Shown: positions 13,501 through 25,070, numbered from the stretch's first letter. The stretch is 64,000 bases of DNA from Paeniglutamicibacter sulfureus (GCF_039535115.1 NZ_BAAAWO010000001.1:3162001-3226000); one strand, 5' to 3'. Notes: a model not told the origin generated them from the sequence alone. A program made the numbers and translations.

Positions 13501-13767
13501 GCGTCGCCCAGCTGAGCGCTGAGGGCAGCGGCGAATGGCCGAGGGATGAGCGCAGTATGGAGAGTACCTCCCATGGCTAGGATTCGGCGGTGGCCGGGAG
13601 CACGAGGGTTGCCCTAGGAATACAGGGCGAGTGAACCACCGTGGGGTGTTTGAAGAATGGCTTCTTCCCCGATCCCTTCATTCTATTCGGGGTTCGAAGA
13701 AGGCCTTGAGGTGTTGCTCCCCACCTCTCAGCCCGCACGCAGAATATTCGGACTAGAATTGGATATT

Positions 13768-15288
13768 GTGACTGCCGAAAAAACTGCCCCAGTAGCTAAC
13801 CCCACCGAGACCAACGACCAGCGCCAGGTGCGCATGGACAAGCGTGCCGCTTTGTTGGCCCGTGGAGAAGAAGCCTATCCAGTGGGCGTTGCACGGACTC
13901 ACTCGCTTCATGAGATCCGGGAGCAATTCCCGGACCTTGCCCCCGACACCGCCACGGGCTTCCAAGCCGGCATCGTCGGGCGCATTGTCTTCATGCGCAA
14001 TACGGGCAAGCTTTGCTTCGCCACCTTGCAGGAGGGCGGCCCCGAAGGTACGGGTACCCGGCTCCAGGCCATGCTTTCTCTCGCCAACGTGGGCGAGGAA
14101 AGGCTCGCCGACTGGAAGGCCCTTGTGGACCTGGGTGACCACGTGCTGATCACCGGTGAGGTCATTGCTTCGCGCCGAGGCGAACTTTCGGTCATGGCAA
14201 GTGATTGGCAAATGGCTTCCAAGGCGCTGCGTCCACTGCCGGTGTTGCACGCGGACCTCAACGAGGAAACGCGCGTGCGCCAGCGCTATGCCGACCTGAT
14301 CGTGCGCGATGAGGCACGGGAGATGGTTTACAAGCGCGCGGCAATCACGCGCGCGGTCCGCGACACTCTGCATGCCCGCGATTACGTCGAGGTTGAAACC
14401 CCGATGCTGCAGCTGATCCACGGTGGTGCCTCTGCTCGTCCGTTCGAGACGCATTTGAATGCCTTTGACCAGCCAATGACGTTGCGTATTGCCACCGAAT
14501 TGTTCCTCAAGCGTGCAGTCGTCGGCGGTATTGACCGCGTCTTTGAATTGGGGCGGATCTTCCGCAACGAAGGCGTGGATTCCACGCACTCCCCGGAGTT
14601 CACGACCCTTGAATCCTACGAAGCCTATGCGGATCAATTCGTGATGGCCGACCGCATCAAGGAAATCATCCTTAATGCCGCCGATGCCGTTGGCGCCGGC
14701 CGCCAGATCGAAACTTCCAAGGGCACCATCAACCTTGATGGCGAATGGGCATGGTTGGGCGTCTATCCCGGACTTTCCGAAGCAGTGGGCCAAGAAATTA
14801 CCCCCGACACCGACGTCGAAACCCTGCGAGCAGTTGCCGAAAAGCATGGCGTGAAAGTCGACCCAAAGTGGGAATCTCAAAAGCTGGTCATTGAATTGTT
14901 TGGCGAAATCGTTGAACCGACCCTTATCGACCCGACCTTCGTCTACGACTATCCGCCGGCTGCGCAGCCACTGGCCCGCCCGCACCGCAGCACGCCGGGA
15001 ATTATCGAAGCTTGGGATCTGGTCATTGGAGGGATGGAACGGGGAACCGCGTTCTCCGAGCTGATCGACCCCGTGATCCAGCGAGAACGACTGACCGCGC
15101 AGTCCCGTATGGCTGCCGACGGCGACGACGAAGCCATGCAGCTGGACGAGGACTTCCTGCGTGCGCTCGAATACGGAGCCCCGCCGATGGGTGGCATTGG
15201 GTTGGGTATTGACCGACTGGTCATGCTCTTCGCAGACACTGGAATTCGAGAAACGATCCTCTTCCCACTGCTAAAGCCGGAGGCCTAA
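13768..15288 (+). CDS. lysS: Lysine--tRNA ligase, class II
   Basis: The 506-residue enzyme charges tRNA-Lys with lysine in the cytoplasm. An N-terminal OB-fold anticodon-binding domain is followed by the class II catalytic core: motif 1 (VEVETPMLQ), motif 2 (FELGRIFRNEG) and motif 3 (GIGLGIDRLVMLF) are all present. The frame is open back to an ATG at 13657, but those 37 residues are unlike LysS. The GTG at 13768 is preferred: a TAGAAT hexamer lies 8 nt before it, which suggests a leaderless mRNA. A small membrane-protein gene starts 2 nt after the stop codon. Confidence 0.95.
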   Translation: MTAEKTAPVANPTETNDQRQVRMDKRAALLARGEEAYPVGVARTHSLHEIREQFPDLAPDTATGFQAGIVGRIVFMRNTGKLCFATLQEGGPEGTGTRLQAMLSLANVGEERLADWKALVDLGDHVLITGEVIASRRGELSVMASDWQMASKALRPLPVLHADLNEETRVRQRYADLIVRDEAREMVYKRAAITRAVRDTLHARDYVEVETPMLQLIHGGASARPFETHLNAFDQPMTLRIATELFLKRAVVGGIDRVFELGRIFRNEGVDSTHSPEFTTLESYEAYADQFVMADRIKEIILNAADAVGAGRQIETSKGTINLDGEWAWLGVYPGLSEAVGQEITPDTDVETLRAVAEKHGVKVDPKWESQKLVIELFGEIVEPTLIDPTFVYDYPPAAQPLARPHRSTPGIIEAWDLVIGGMERGTAFSELIDPVIQRERLTAQSRMAADGDDEAMQLDEDFLRALEYGAPPMGGIGLGIDRLVMLFADTGIRETILFPLLKPEA

Positions 15289-15289
15289 T

Positions 15290-15466
15290 ATGCCATATAT
15301 TGAGGAACTTCTTCCAACTATTGTTGTTGCGCTCGTGTTTTGGTTTGTCATTCGTGCCGTATCCAATGTGGATCGCAGTGAGCGTGCTGCAGAAGCCAAA
15401 GCGGACGAACAAATCAATATAACGGCGCATCACGAGGACAACAAAAGCCCGAAAGCTGATAATTAG
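15290..15466 (+). CDS. Small single-pass membrane protein
   Basis: This 58-codon gene has an excellent ribosome-binding site (CCGGAGG, 7 nt before ATG) placed inside the end of lysS, so the two genes form an operon. The protein starts MPYIEELLPTIVVALVFWFV, a clear membrane helix at about residues 8-24, followed by a charged tail. No known domain is visible. Small genes between lysS and lsr2 are common in this bacterial group as I recall, but the role is unknown. Confidence 0.72.
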   Translation: MPYIEELLPTIVVALVFWFVIRAVSNVDRSERAAEAKADEQINITAHHEDNKSPKADN

Positions 15467-15586
15467 CCCAATATCTGAATTCCCACTTGCTGGATGATCC
15501 GTTGTTATGATTATGTTATGGGTACACACAAGGGCACAAACCGTTAATGTGTTCATGTGAATTCCCACCACAGCAAGGAGAAGCTA

Positions 15587-15907
15587 ATGGCGCGTCAAGT
15601 CCAAATTGCATTGATTGATGATATTGATGGTTCCGAGGCGGTCGAATCTATCGTATTCGGTATCGGCGGTCAGCATTATGAAATCGACCTCAACGAGGAA
15701 CATGCCGCGGCATTCCGCGAGGCTTTCAAGCCGTACATCAAGGTCGCACGCACCTCGAAGCAGTTCACTCCGAAGGAAGCCCCGGCCATCCGTGCTTGGG
15801 CCAAGGAGAACAACGTCAAGGTCAACGCCCGCGGACGCCTGCAGGCCGATGTCATCTCCGCCTACCATGCAGCCCAGGCGAAGAAATCGCGTTCCAAGTC
15901 CAAGTAG
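15587..15907 (+). CDS. lsr2: Lsr2 nucleoid-associated protein
   Basis: The 106-residue protein is the actinobacterial H-NS analogue: it bridges DNA, prefers AT-rich sequence and silences horizontally acquired genes. The N-terminal dimerisation part (ARQVQIALIDDIDG) and the C-terminal DNA-binding part with the minor-groove RGR hook (VNARGRLQADV) are both complete. AAGGAG lies 4-9 nt before the ATG at 15587. A hairpin follows the gene. In this window likely targets would be the AT-richer accessory DNA near the transposon and rRNA leader, but that is only inference. Confidence 0.96.
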   Translation: MARQVQIALIDDIDGSEAVESIVFGIGGQHYEIDLNEEHAAAFREAFKPYIKVARTSKQFTPKEAPAIRAWAKENNVKVNARGRLQADVISAYHAAQAKKSRSKSK

Positions 15908-15931
15908 AACTTTCGACTTCTGATATTTCTG

Positions 15932-15949
15932 GGGAGCCTGCGGGCTCCC
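15932..15949 (+). terminator. Short hairpin after lsr2
   Basis: GGGAGCC / GGCTCCC with a small loop lies 25 nt after the stop codon. It has no T-run, so its termination strength is uncertain. Confidence 0.5.
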
Positions 15950-16054
15950 GCCGCTGTGGGGGTAGGCAATAGACGTCGGGGGATCGGATCCATTGAAATG
16001 GGTCAGGTCCCCCGAGTTTGTTTAATGCGAAGAAGAACGCCGAGGGTGAACAAT

Positions 16055-16072
16055 GTTATCCCTTGGGCGAAC
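16055..16072 (+). promoter_or_regulatory. Possible ClgR-like operator upstream of clpC
   Basis: GTTATCC-CTTG-GGCGAAC is an imperfect inverted repeat about 64 bp before clpC. The right half matches the GCGAAC half-site of ClgR, which activates clp genes in actinobacteria; the left half is poor. Only a suggestion. Confidence 0.25.
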
Positions 16073-16135
16073 ATCCAACACGAGCCCTAATTTGATGCGT
16101 AGCATCGAAATACGTGTTAGCTAGGAGTGTGCCGC

Positions 16136-18649
<2,514 letters not shown>

Positions 18650-18661
18650 AAGGACCAAGCA

Positions 18662-18713
18662 AAAAACGCCTGGGGTCGGCATCCGCAAGGATGCCGACCC
18701 CAGGCGTTTTTGC
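18662..18713. terminator. Strong, probably bidirectional terminator after clpC
   Basis: A stem of more than 20 bp (the core is GCCTGGGGTCGGCATCC and its complement) with a GCAA tetraloop has A residues before it and T residues after it. Confidence 0.9.
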
Positions 18714-18768
18714 GTCAACGGACCTCGGGGCCTGCTACACAATTCACGATGGGCGCCAACGCCGGGCA

Positions 18769-18774
18769 TAGGAT
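18769..18774 (+). promoter_or_regulatory. -10 hexamer TAGGAT for leaderless argA
   Basis: TAGGAT ends 6 nt before the ATG at 18781 and no Shine-Dalgarno sequence is present. Transcription would start at or next to the A of the start codon. Confidence 0.6.
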
Positions 18775-18780
18775 ACAAGA

Positions 18781-19287
18781 ATGGAATCCTTTACCGTCAG
18801 GCGTGCGAAGACCAGCGATGTAAAGAGCATCCGCAACCTCGTCAGGCCGCTGGCGGAGGACCGAGTGCTGCTCGAAAAGGAAGCTGTCGCCTACTACGAA
18901 AACCTGCAGGAATTCTTCGTTGCCGAGGACGCCGAGGGCAATGTCATCGGCTGCGGGGGACTGCACGTCATGTGGGAGGACATCGCCGAGGTCCGCACCC
19001 TGGCCAGCGATGCTGCCTGGCGTGGCCACGGCGTGGGACACCGACTGCTGGCGAAATTGCTCAACGAGGCGCGCGAGCTGGGCGTCTCACGGGTGTTCTG
19101 CCTGACTTTCGAGGTCGATTTCTTCCTGCGCAACGGGTTCACGGTGATGGCCGAGCAGAGCGCCGTCGACCCGGAGGTCTACTCCGAGCTCCTGCGTTCC
19201 ACCGACGAGGGCGTGGCCGAGTTCCTGGATCTCGCGCGGGTCAAGCCCAATACGCTGGGCAACACCCGGATGATCACCCACCTCTAG
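18781..19287 (+). CDS. argA: Single-domain N-acetylglutamate synthase
   Basis: The 168-residue GNAT enzyme transfers acetyl from acetyl-CoA to glutamate, the first step of arginine synthesis. Unlike the long ArgA of E. coli it lacks the amino-acid-kinase domain, as in other actinobacteria. The acetyl-CoA-binding signature (RGHGVGHRLLAKLL) and the family pattern near the C-terminus (CLTFEVDFFLRNGF) are present. The start has a -10-like hexamer 6 nt upstream and no ribosome-binding site, so the mRNA is probably leaderless. It converges on mutY, 29 nt away. Its place next to mutY/disA/radA is typical of this group. Confidence 0.88.
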   Translation: MESFTVRRAKTSDVKSIRNLVRPLAEDRVLLEKEAVAYYENLQEFFVAEDAEGNVIGCGGLHVMWEDIAEVRTLASDAAWRGHGVGHRLLAKLLNEARELGVSRVFCLTFEVDFFLRNGFTVMAEQSAVDPEVYSELLRSTDEGVAEFLDLARVKPNTLGNTRMITHL

Positions 19288-19316
19288 CCGGATCGGCACC
19301 GGGATCCCGGGCTCCC

Positions 19317-20312
19317 CTAGCGCGGCAGGGCTATGCCCGCGGGGGATTGCTGGGCCAACCCGTCGGCCAAGAGGGAGGCCAGGGCGCGTTCACGCTGTTC
19401 GGCCGGTGCGTCCAGCGCATGCAACCCGACCCAGGCCCGGTGCTCGTCGTCGGCCTCACGGGCCGGATTCAGTGGCCGTGCTTCCGCGGCAGCTGCTGCC
19501 AGGTCGACGGTGCCTAGCAGGTCTCTGCGCTGGACCGGGGCCGTGGAATGGCGGAGCACCGCCATCATGGCCCCACGCACCTGCCTGTCGGTTCCGTGCC
19601 ACGGTTGGCCCTTGGGCTTGTAATGCGGCTCGGGGCGCCCGGCGGCGATCCAGGCGCACTGGTTGACGACAGGGCAGTCCTCGCAACGCGGGGAGCGCGC
19701 CGTGCACACCAACGCACCGAGCTCCATCACCGCGATGTTCCAGTCGTTGGCCAACGCAGTGCCGGCGTCGTTGCCCTCACCGGCCTGAGGCAGCAGCCGT
19801 GCGGCCAGCGCGAGTTCCGCGGCGTTCTGGCTTTGCTCGGGCAACGCCTTGCCACTGACCAGCCGGGCATGGACGCGGCGGATGTTGGTGTCCACCACCA
19901 CCGTGGGGACCTTGAAGGCGAAACAGGCGATGGCTGCTGCCGTGTAGGTGCCGACGCCGGGCAGTGCCAGCAATTCGGCCTCGGTCCCCGGGACCTTCCC
20001 GCCGTGTTCGTTGGTGATGACGACTGCGGCGGCATGCAGTCGCAGTGCACGGCGCGGATATCCCAGGCGCCCCCAGGCCCGCACGGCTTCGGCGACCGGC
20101 TCTGCCGCCAGCGCCGCGGGTGTGGGCCAGCGCTGCATCCAGGCTTCCCAGACCGGGCGCACGCGCACCACGGGGGTCTGTTGCAGCATGAACTCGGAAA
20201 CCATCACGGCCCACGGGCCGGCCGCGGAGCCGCGCCAAGGCAGCTCGCGGGCGTTGGCGGAATACCACGCGGTGATGTCGTGATGGATTTTCTCCAGGGC
20301 GGGGTGGGGCAC
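19317..20312 (-). CDS. mutY: A/G-specific adenine glycosylase MutY
   Basis: The 331-residue base-excision-repair enzyme removes adenine mispaired with 8-oxoguanine. It has the HhH-GPD fold (LPGVGTYTAAAI) with catalytic Glu (SEFMLQQTPV, about 40) and Asp (VVVDTN), and the iron-sulfur loop with four cysteines in CTARSPRCEDCPVVNQC. A C-terminal NUDIX-like 8-oxoG recognition domain is short or absent: the protein ends about 100 residues after the cluster. The start is a GTG with AAAGGA upstream. It is transcribed away from the membrane-protein gene at 20416. Confidence 0.93.
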   Translation of the reverse strand: MPHPALEKIHHDITAWYSANARELPWRGSAAGPWAVMVSEFMLQQTPVVRVRPVWEAWMQRWPTPAALAAEPVAEAVRAWGRLGYPRRALRLHAAAVVITNEHGGKVPGTEAELLALPGVGTYTAAAIACFAFKVPTVVVDTNIRRVHARLVSGKALPEQSQNAAELALAARLLPQAGEGNDAGTALANDWNIAVMELGALVCTARSPRCEDCPVVNQCAWIAAGRPEPHYKPKGQPWHGTDRQVRGAMMAVLRHSTAPVQRRDLLGTVDLAAAAAEARPLNPAREADDEHRAWVGLHALDAPAEQRERALASLLADGLAQQSPAGIALPR

Positions 20313-20415
20313 GGCGGGGGCAATCCTTTGGACTTCGGGGCAAATGCTGGCGATATCACTCTATCTGGCGGCGTGGGAGTCGACGGCTGGACGCTTGGCT
20401 TCGTAGCCTTGAAGT

Positions 20416-21042
20416 ATGGCACAAAAGCAGGTCCGTTCCACCCGCCCCTCCGCACGGGTATATCGGCGTCGTCGACTCGCGGTGCTGATCACCACGCTCG
20501 TACTCGTCGGGCTTTTGGCGTGGGCGGGCGTCGGCATCGCCTCCCTGCTGCGACCCGCGGCCCCGGCAGAGAGCACGGCGGATCCCGCGGCGGCCGCGCC
20601 AGGAGCGGCTTCCTCGCAGCCATCGGGTGTTCCCTCCCCGGAACCTTCCGAGCCTAACGGCTGCCTCGATGAGGAGGTGGTCGTTTCCGCGTCAACCGCC
20701 CAGACCACGCACGGGCCCGCGGATGATCCGGTGCTGGTGATGACCATCAAGAACGCGGGGACGGCCGACTGCATGGTCAATGTGGGAACCAGTCAGCAGG
20801 AGTTTTCCGTCACGAGCGGGGCGGACCGGATTTTTTCCACCTCTGATTGTGTGGAGGATCCCACCGACACCGAGATCACTATCAAGCCGGGTGCCAGTGA
20901 AACCGCGCGCTTCACCTGGACCCGGGTGCGCAGCGCCCCGGGGTGCAAGTTCGTGGCAGCCAAGCCGCGACCGGGAACCTACGGCTTCACCGCGAAACTG
21001 GGGGACGTGAGCAGCGAGACCGCGAGGTTCGAGCTGCGCTAG
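20416..21042 (+). CDS. Membrane-anchored hypothetical protein with extracellular domain
   Basis: The 208-residue protein has a basic N-terminus (RVYRRRRLAV), one membrane helix (about residues 22-45), a Pro/Ser/Ala-rich linker and a probably extracellular beta-rich domain with several cysteines (about 70-208). It could be a DUF4232-like domain, but I cannot confirm this. TAGCCT lies exactly 6 nt before the ATG with no ribosome-binding site, so translation is probably leaderless. It lies divergent from mutY and convergent with disA. No function can be assigned. Confidence 0.72.
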   Translation: MAQKQVRSTRPSARVYRRRRLAVLITTLVLVGLLAWAGVGIASLLRPAAPAESTADPAAAAPGAASSQPSGVPSPEPSEPNGCLDEEVVVSASTAQTTHGPADDPVLVMTIKNAGTADCMVNVGTSQQEFSVTSGADRIFSTSDCVEDPTDTEITIKPGASETARFTWTRVRSAPGCKFVAAKPRPGTYGFTAKLGDVSSETARFELR

Positions 21043-21074
21043 CCGCCCTCGTCCTGCCCCGCTCAGGTGGTTTT

Positions 21075-22151
21075 CTAGATGAAGCGGTCCAGCAGGGATG
21101 ATTCAGCGACGCGGGACAGGCCCTCGCGGACCGTGCGGGCACGCTGGTCCCCGATCCCGTCCACCGCCATCAGGTCCTCGATATTGGCGGCCATCAGGCG
21201 CTGCAAACCGCCGAAGTTATTGACGAGCCGGTCGGCCACTGCCCGGGGAACCGACGTGATGCCTGCCAGCAGCCGGTGGCCCTTGGGCGTGACAACCGCG
21301 TCGAGCGAGTCGATGCCGGGGCTGATTCCCAGGATCGCAGCGAACTTCCCCAGGTCGATCAGGTCCGTGGAGTCGAGGTTCTGCAGCTTCTTCAGCGCCG
21401 CCTCGATGTCGAGCTCCTTGCCGCCCAGGGTCGAATAGTCCTTCAGCAGCAGGTCGGCACCGGGGCCGAGCCCGGCCGAGAGTTCGTCGAGCTGCAACGC
21501 CAACAGTCGTCCGTCAGCACCCAGCTCGAGCACGTACTGGGCGATCTCCTCGGAGATGCGCCTGACCATTTCCTGGCGCTGCAGCACCGCCGCGACATCG
21601 CGGACCGTGACGACTGCCTCGATCTCCGCAGCGGACAGCGCGCTGGTGACCTGGTCCAGCCGCGAGCGGTAGCGCTCCAGCGTGGCAAGGGCCTGGTTTC
21701 CGCGGGCGAGCACCGGCTCGGAGCCCTCGAGCAGGTAGCGGATGCCTTGGACGTACAGGGCGATGATGTGCATCGACTGCGAGACCGAGACGACCGGGAA
21801 GCCGGTCTGGATGGCGACGCGCTCGGCGGTGCGGTGGCGGGTCCCCGACTCCTGGGTGGGGATCGAGTGGTCCGGGACCAGCTGCACGCCGGCGCGCAGG
21901 ATGTTTGAACCGTCCTTGTCGCAGACGATGGCCCCGTCCATCTTGGCAAGTTCGCGCAGGCGGGTGGGGGAGAAGGCGATGTTGATGTCGAAGCCACCGG
22001 AGCAGATCGAGTCCACGACCCTGTCGTGCCCCAGCACGATCAGTGCGCCGGTGCGGCCGCGCAGGATCCGTTCGAGGCCGTCGCGCAGCTCCGTTCCGGG
22101 TGCAACACGGGCCAGGGTGGCGCGCAGCGCATCTTCGGGGCTTTTCGACAT
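21075..22151 (-). CDS. disA: Diadenylate cyclase DisA, DNA integrity scanning protein
   Basis: The 358-residue protein joins two ATP to c-di-AMP and stops when it meets branched DNA. The DAC domain has DGA (72-74) and RHR (105-107), both needed for catalysis; a linker and a C-terminal helix-hairpin-helix DNA-binding domain (LVNNFGGLQRLMAANIEDL) complete the family layout. I use the ATG at 22151, preceded by AAGGAA, because the frame further upstream only mirrors the end of radA and because 358 residues is the usual length. It is 121 nt downstream of radA, same strand; co-location of the two DNA-integrity genes is common in Gram-positive bacteria. Confidence 0.96.
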   Translation of the reverse strand: MSKSPEDALRATLARVAPGTELRDGLERILRGRTGALIVLGHDRVVDSICSGGFDINIAFSPTRLRELAKMDGAIVCDKDGSNILRAGVQLVPDHSIPTQESGTRHRTAERVAIQTGFPVVSVSQSMHIIALYVQGIRYLLEGSEPVLARGNQALATLERYRSRLDQVTSALSAAEIEAVVTVRDVAAVLQRQEMVRRISEEIAQYVLELGADGRLLALQLDELSAGLGPGADLLLKDYSTLGGKELDIEAALKKLQNLDSTDLIDLGKFAAILGISPGIDSLDAVVTPKGHRLLAGITSVPRAVADRLVNNFGGLQRLMAANIEDLMAVDGIGDQRARTVREGLSRVAESSLLDRFI

Positions 22152-22272
22152 GGGCCGGTTCCTTCCAAGGGGGTGACTACTACCTATGGTATGGCCAAGG
22201 CGGACCCACCAAGCCCGGAAATGCACCCCAGTGAGCGACTTCGGCACCCTTTTGTTACCGAAAGAACATGGA

Positions 22273-23661
22273 TTACCCGGTTTTGACGCGTTGCTCGAAG
22301 GCGATGTCCAGTGCCTCGTGCACCGAGGAAACGGTGAAGACGCGGATCGAATCGGGGATGTTCTTGGGAGGCTGCGGGGAGGCCGGCACCATGGCGTAGC
22401 GGAAGCCGAGCCGCTCGGCCTCGATGATCCGGCGGCCGATCTCCGGAACGGGGCGCACCTCGCCGGCCAGACCGACCTCTCCGAACGCCACGAACTGCGG
22501 TGGCAGCGGATGGTTGTGCATGGAAGAGGCAAGCGCCAGGGCCGTGGCGAGGTCGGTGGCCGGTTCGCTGAGCTTGACCCCGCCCACGGTGGCCACGTAG
22601 GAATCAAGCCCGCCCAATTCCATCCGGGCGCGCGACTGGAGCACGGCCAGGATCATCTGGGTGCGCGCCGCATCCAGGCCACTGGTGGCCCGGCGCGGGA
22701 TGGCGCTGGTGGCCCTCGAGAGCAGGGTCTGTACCTCGGCGACCAGCGGGCGGCGTCCCTCGAGGGTGACGGTGATGCAGGTTCCGGGCACCGGATCCTT
22801 GGTGCGGGTGACAAAGAGCCCGGAGGGATCGGCCAGTCCCTCGATGCCGCCCTCGGTCAGGTCGAAGCAGCCGACCTCGTCGGTGGGGCCGTAGCGGTTC
22901 TTCAGCGCGCGCAGCAGGCGCAGGCGGGAATGGCGCTCGCCGTCGAACTGGCACACTACGTCCACGAGGTGCTCGAGCAGCCGGGGCCCGGCGATCGAGC
23001 CGTCCTTGGTGACGTGTCCAACCAGGATGGTGGTCATGTTCCGGCGCTTGGCGGCGTTGATGAGGGAGGCCGCCACCTCGCGTACCTGCGAGATGCCGCC
23101 GGCGGTGCCGTCGACCTCGGAGGAGGCCAGGGTCTGCACGGAGTCGATGATCAGCAACTCCGGGTCGATCTTTTCCACCTGGCCCAGCGCGATGCCCAAA
23201 TCGGTCTCGGCGGTGAGGTAGAGCGTGGTGGCCATGGCGTCGATGCGTTCGGCCCTGACCTTGACCTGGGCGGCGGATTCCTCGCCGGTGATGTACAGGA
23301 CCTTGCGGTCCGAGCGGGCGGCGCGTGCCGCAACGTCGAGCAGCAGCGTGGACTTGCCCACTCCGGGTTCCCCGGCCAGCAGGATGACGGCTCCCGGGAC
23401 CAGCCCGCCGCCGAGCACCCGGTCAAGTTCCTCCACGCCGCTGGAGCGGTAGGAAGCTGCGGAGGCATCGACGTCGCCGATGGGCTGGGCCGGGACGGCG
23501 ATGCTGGTGGCGGCGGTGGTCTTTGCCGAGACGGCGCCCATTTCCTCCACCGTGCCCCAGGCCTGGCATTCGCCGCAGCGCCCCACCCATTTCACGGTGC
23601 TCCACCCGCATTCCGCGCAGCGGTAACCGGGGGTGGATTTGGTGCGGGTGCTCTTGGCCAT
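22273..23661 (-). CDS. radA: DNA repair protein RadA
   Basis: The 462-residue RecA-like ATPase promotes branch migration of recombination intermediates. It has a zinc finger with Cys 15, 18, 29 and 32, Walker A GEPGVGKST (97-105), the RadA-specific KNRYG motif (254-258) and a C-terminal Lon-like domain. TAGCAT lies 7 nt before the ATG (minus strand, 23674-23669), so a leaderless mRNA is possible; AAAGG is also present but only 1 nt from the ATG. It precedes disA and the two are probably co-transcribed. Confidence 0.96.
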   Translation of the reverse strand: MAKSTRTKSTPGYRCAECGWSTVKWVGRCGECQAWGTVEEMGAVSAKTTAATSIAVPAQPIGDVDASAASYRSSGVEELDRVLGGGLVPGAVILLAGEPGVGKSTLLLDVAARAARSDRKVLYITGEESAAQVKVRAERIDAMATTLYLTAETDLGIALGQVEKIDPELLIIDSVQTLASSEVDGTAGGISQVREVAASLINAAKRRNMTTILVGHVTKDGSIAGPRLLEHLVDVVCQFDGERHSRLRLLRALKNRYGPTDEVGCFDLTEGGIEGLADPSGLFVTRTKDPVPGTCITVTLEGRRPLVAEVQTLLSRATSAIPRRATSGLDAARTQMILAVLQSRARMELGGLDSYVATVGGVKLSEPATDLATALALASSMHNHPLPPQFVAFGEVGLAGEVRPVPEIGRRIIEAERLGFRYAMVPASPQPPKNIPDSIRVFTVSSVHEALDIAFEQRVKTG

Positions 23662-23717
23662 GCCTTTGATGCTAGCTTGCGGTGCCCACGCTTTGGGTGC
23701 GTGGCAGCCGGGTTACG

Positions 23718-24845
23718 CTACAGGCGCGGCAACAACGCCACTGCTTCCTCGTGGCTGGTGCCGGTGGCCTCGAGCAGGTCAATCACCAGAGGGCGCAGCA
23801 GCAGCACCATGCCTTCACCTTGCAGGCCGCTGACCTGGAGGGCCGCGGGATCCAGCCGGGCTGCGCATTCGGCAAGCTCGCGTCGGGCCCGACCCACAGC
23901 CCTTCGGTATCCGGACTCCTTGGTCTCCAACACTGCGTAGCCAAGGGCGTTGACCGCCTCGGACAGTTCGGTCAACAAGCCCGCCACGGACTCGACCCCC
24001 TGGTCGGTCAGGGAGCCCTGGGTGATCACGGTGGTCAGCCTCCTGGCCAGGACCCGGGAGTTGCGCACGGCCAGATCGGTCTTTTCCGCCGTAACCTTCA
24101 ACCGGTCAAGGTCGGAGCGGTGTCGGCGGTGTGCCGGGGCCAGGGTGGCCACCTCGCGGGCCATGTTCAGGGCCGCGGGCAGGGAATCCAGGAGCTGCTG
24201 GGTTCCGCGGGCGCGGACCAGTGCGTGGAATGCCAGGGTGGTGTCGGAGGCGCTGACGGCGCGCCCGCATTCGTGCAGGATGCCGGCGAGCTCGCCCAAA
24301 AGCTTGCCCAGCTCGGCAGTGGGGGTGCGGCGCGGGTCGCGGGGAAAAACCATCATGATCAACAGGCCGCACAGCGAACCGATGACCGCGTCGATTGAAC
24401 GGCTGAATGGTCCCGCGGCACCGATGGGCAGAAGGACCACCAGCACCGATTGCAGTCCCAGCTGGGTGGAGAAAATGGGGCCGGAATCCAGGAACCTGGC
24501 GATCACCAGCGACAGAAAAAGGACCAGGGCCGCCTGCCACAGGCCGCTTCCCAGAAGCGTCAGCAACAAGTCTCCGACAGCCACGCCCAGGGTGCAGCCA
24601 ATGGCGACCTCCATCGAGCGGCGCACCGTGGTGGCGGTGCCGAATCCCAGCACCAGCAGCCCGCTGGTCGCGGCAAAGATCGGGTCCACGTGGCCCAGGA
24701 GTTGCTCGGCGATCCAGTAGGCCAGCACCGCGGAGACGGTCATCTGGATGATCTTGGGGAACGATGTCCCGACGCGGCGCACACCCACGCGGTTGCGGCG
24801 CATGACGAACGTCCACGCGCCGCCGGCCGATGATCCGATACCCAT
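23718..24845 (-). CDS. FUSC-like aromatic acid exporter family membrane protein
   Basis: The 375-residue protein has about six hydrophobic segments in the first 180 residues (for example ALVLFLSLVIARFLDSG), followed by a long soluble, mostly helical domain to the C-terminus. This is the layout of FUSC/ArAE proteins, linked to export of aromatic acids, though most members have not been studied. I prefer the ATG at 24845 to a TTG 13 codons upstream. It is transcribed divergently from pstS and the shared region carries the PHO-box-like repeat, which might affect both genes. Confidence 0.72.
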   Translation of the reverse strand: MGIGSSAGGAWTFVMRRNRVGVRRVGTSFPKIIQMTVSAVLAYWIAEQLLGHVDPIFAATSGLLVLGFGTATTVRRSMEVAIGCTLGVAVGDLLLTLLGSGLWQAALVLFLSLVIARFLDSGPIFSTQLGLQSVLVVLLPIGAAGPFSRSIDAVIGSLCGLLIMMVFPRDPRRTPTAELGKLLGELAGILHECGRAVSASDTTLAFHALVRARGTQQLLDSLPAALNMAREVATLAPAHRRHRSDLDRLKVTAEKTDLAVRNSRVLARRLTTVITQGSLTDQGVESVAGLLTELSEAVNALGYAVLETKESGYRRAVGRARRELAECAARLDPAALQVSGLQGEGMVLLLRPLVIDLLEATGTSHEEAVALLPRL

Positions 24846-24924
24846 GGACAACAGTCTGTCATGGCGCGCAAATACCACTGGCAAGTATGGATCGTGACGC
24901 GAAACACTGGGCCATGCCGGCCTT

Positions 24925-24946
24925 GTTCACCTTGCGTTCACCTTCG
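24925..24946 (+). promoter_or_regulatory. PHO-box-like direct repeat upstream of pstS
   Basis: GTTCACCTTGC (24925-24935) and GTTCACCTTCG (24936-24946) are two abutting 11-bp units identical in 9 of 11 bases. GTTCACC repeated every 11 bp is the known binding pattern of PhoP in actinobacteria. A weaker unit in the same phase, GGTTACTTCCG, lies at 24958-24968. The site is 125 bp before the pstS start and predicts activation when phosphate is scarce. Confidence 0.8.
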
Positions 24947-25070
24947 TCGGAAGTGCTGGTTACTTCCGGGGCCTAATTTCGTATTGAAGCGATGTGCCGG
25001 TGTGCGCATCCTTGGGAAAGACCAGGACGACACGGTTCGTCATTGACAGGCATGTGAAAGAGGATAACTC

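Noticed and set aside
13657..13767. Upstream ATG start for lysS
   Set aside because: The added 37 residues do not look like LysS, and the GTG at 13768 has a well placed -10 hexamer.
22152..22607. N-terminal extension of disA by about 150 residues
   Set aside because: The extension overlaps radA in another frame and is unlike any DisA; the ATG at 22151 with AAGGAA gives the normal family length.
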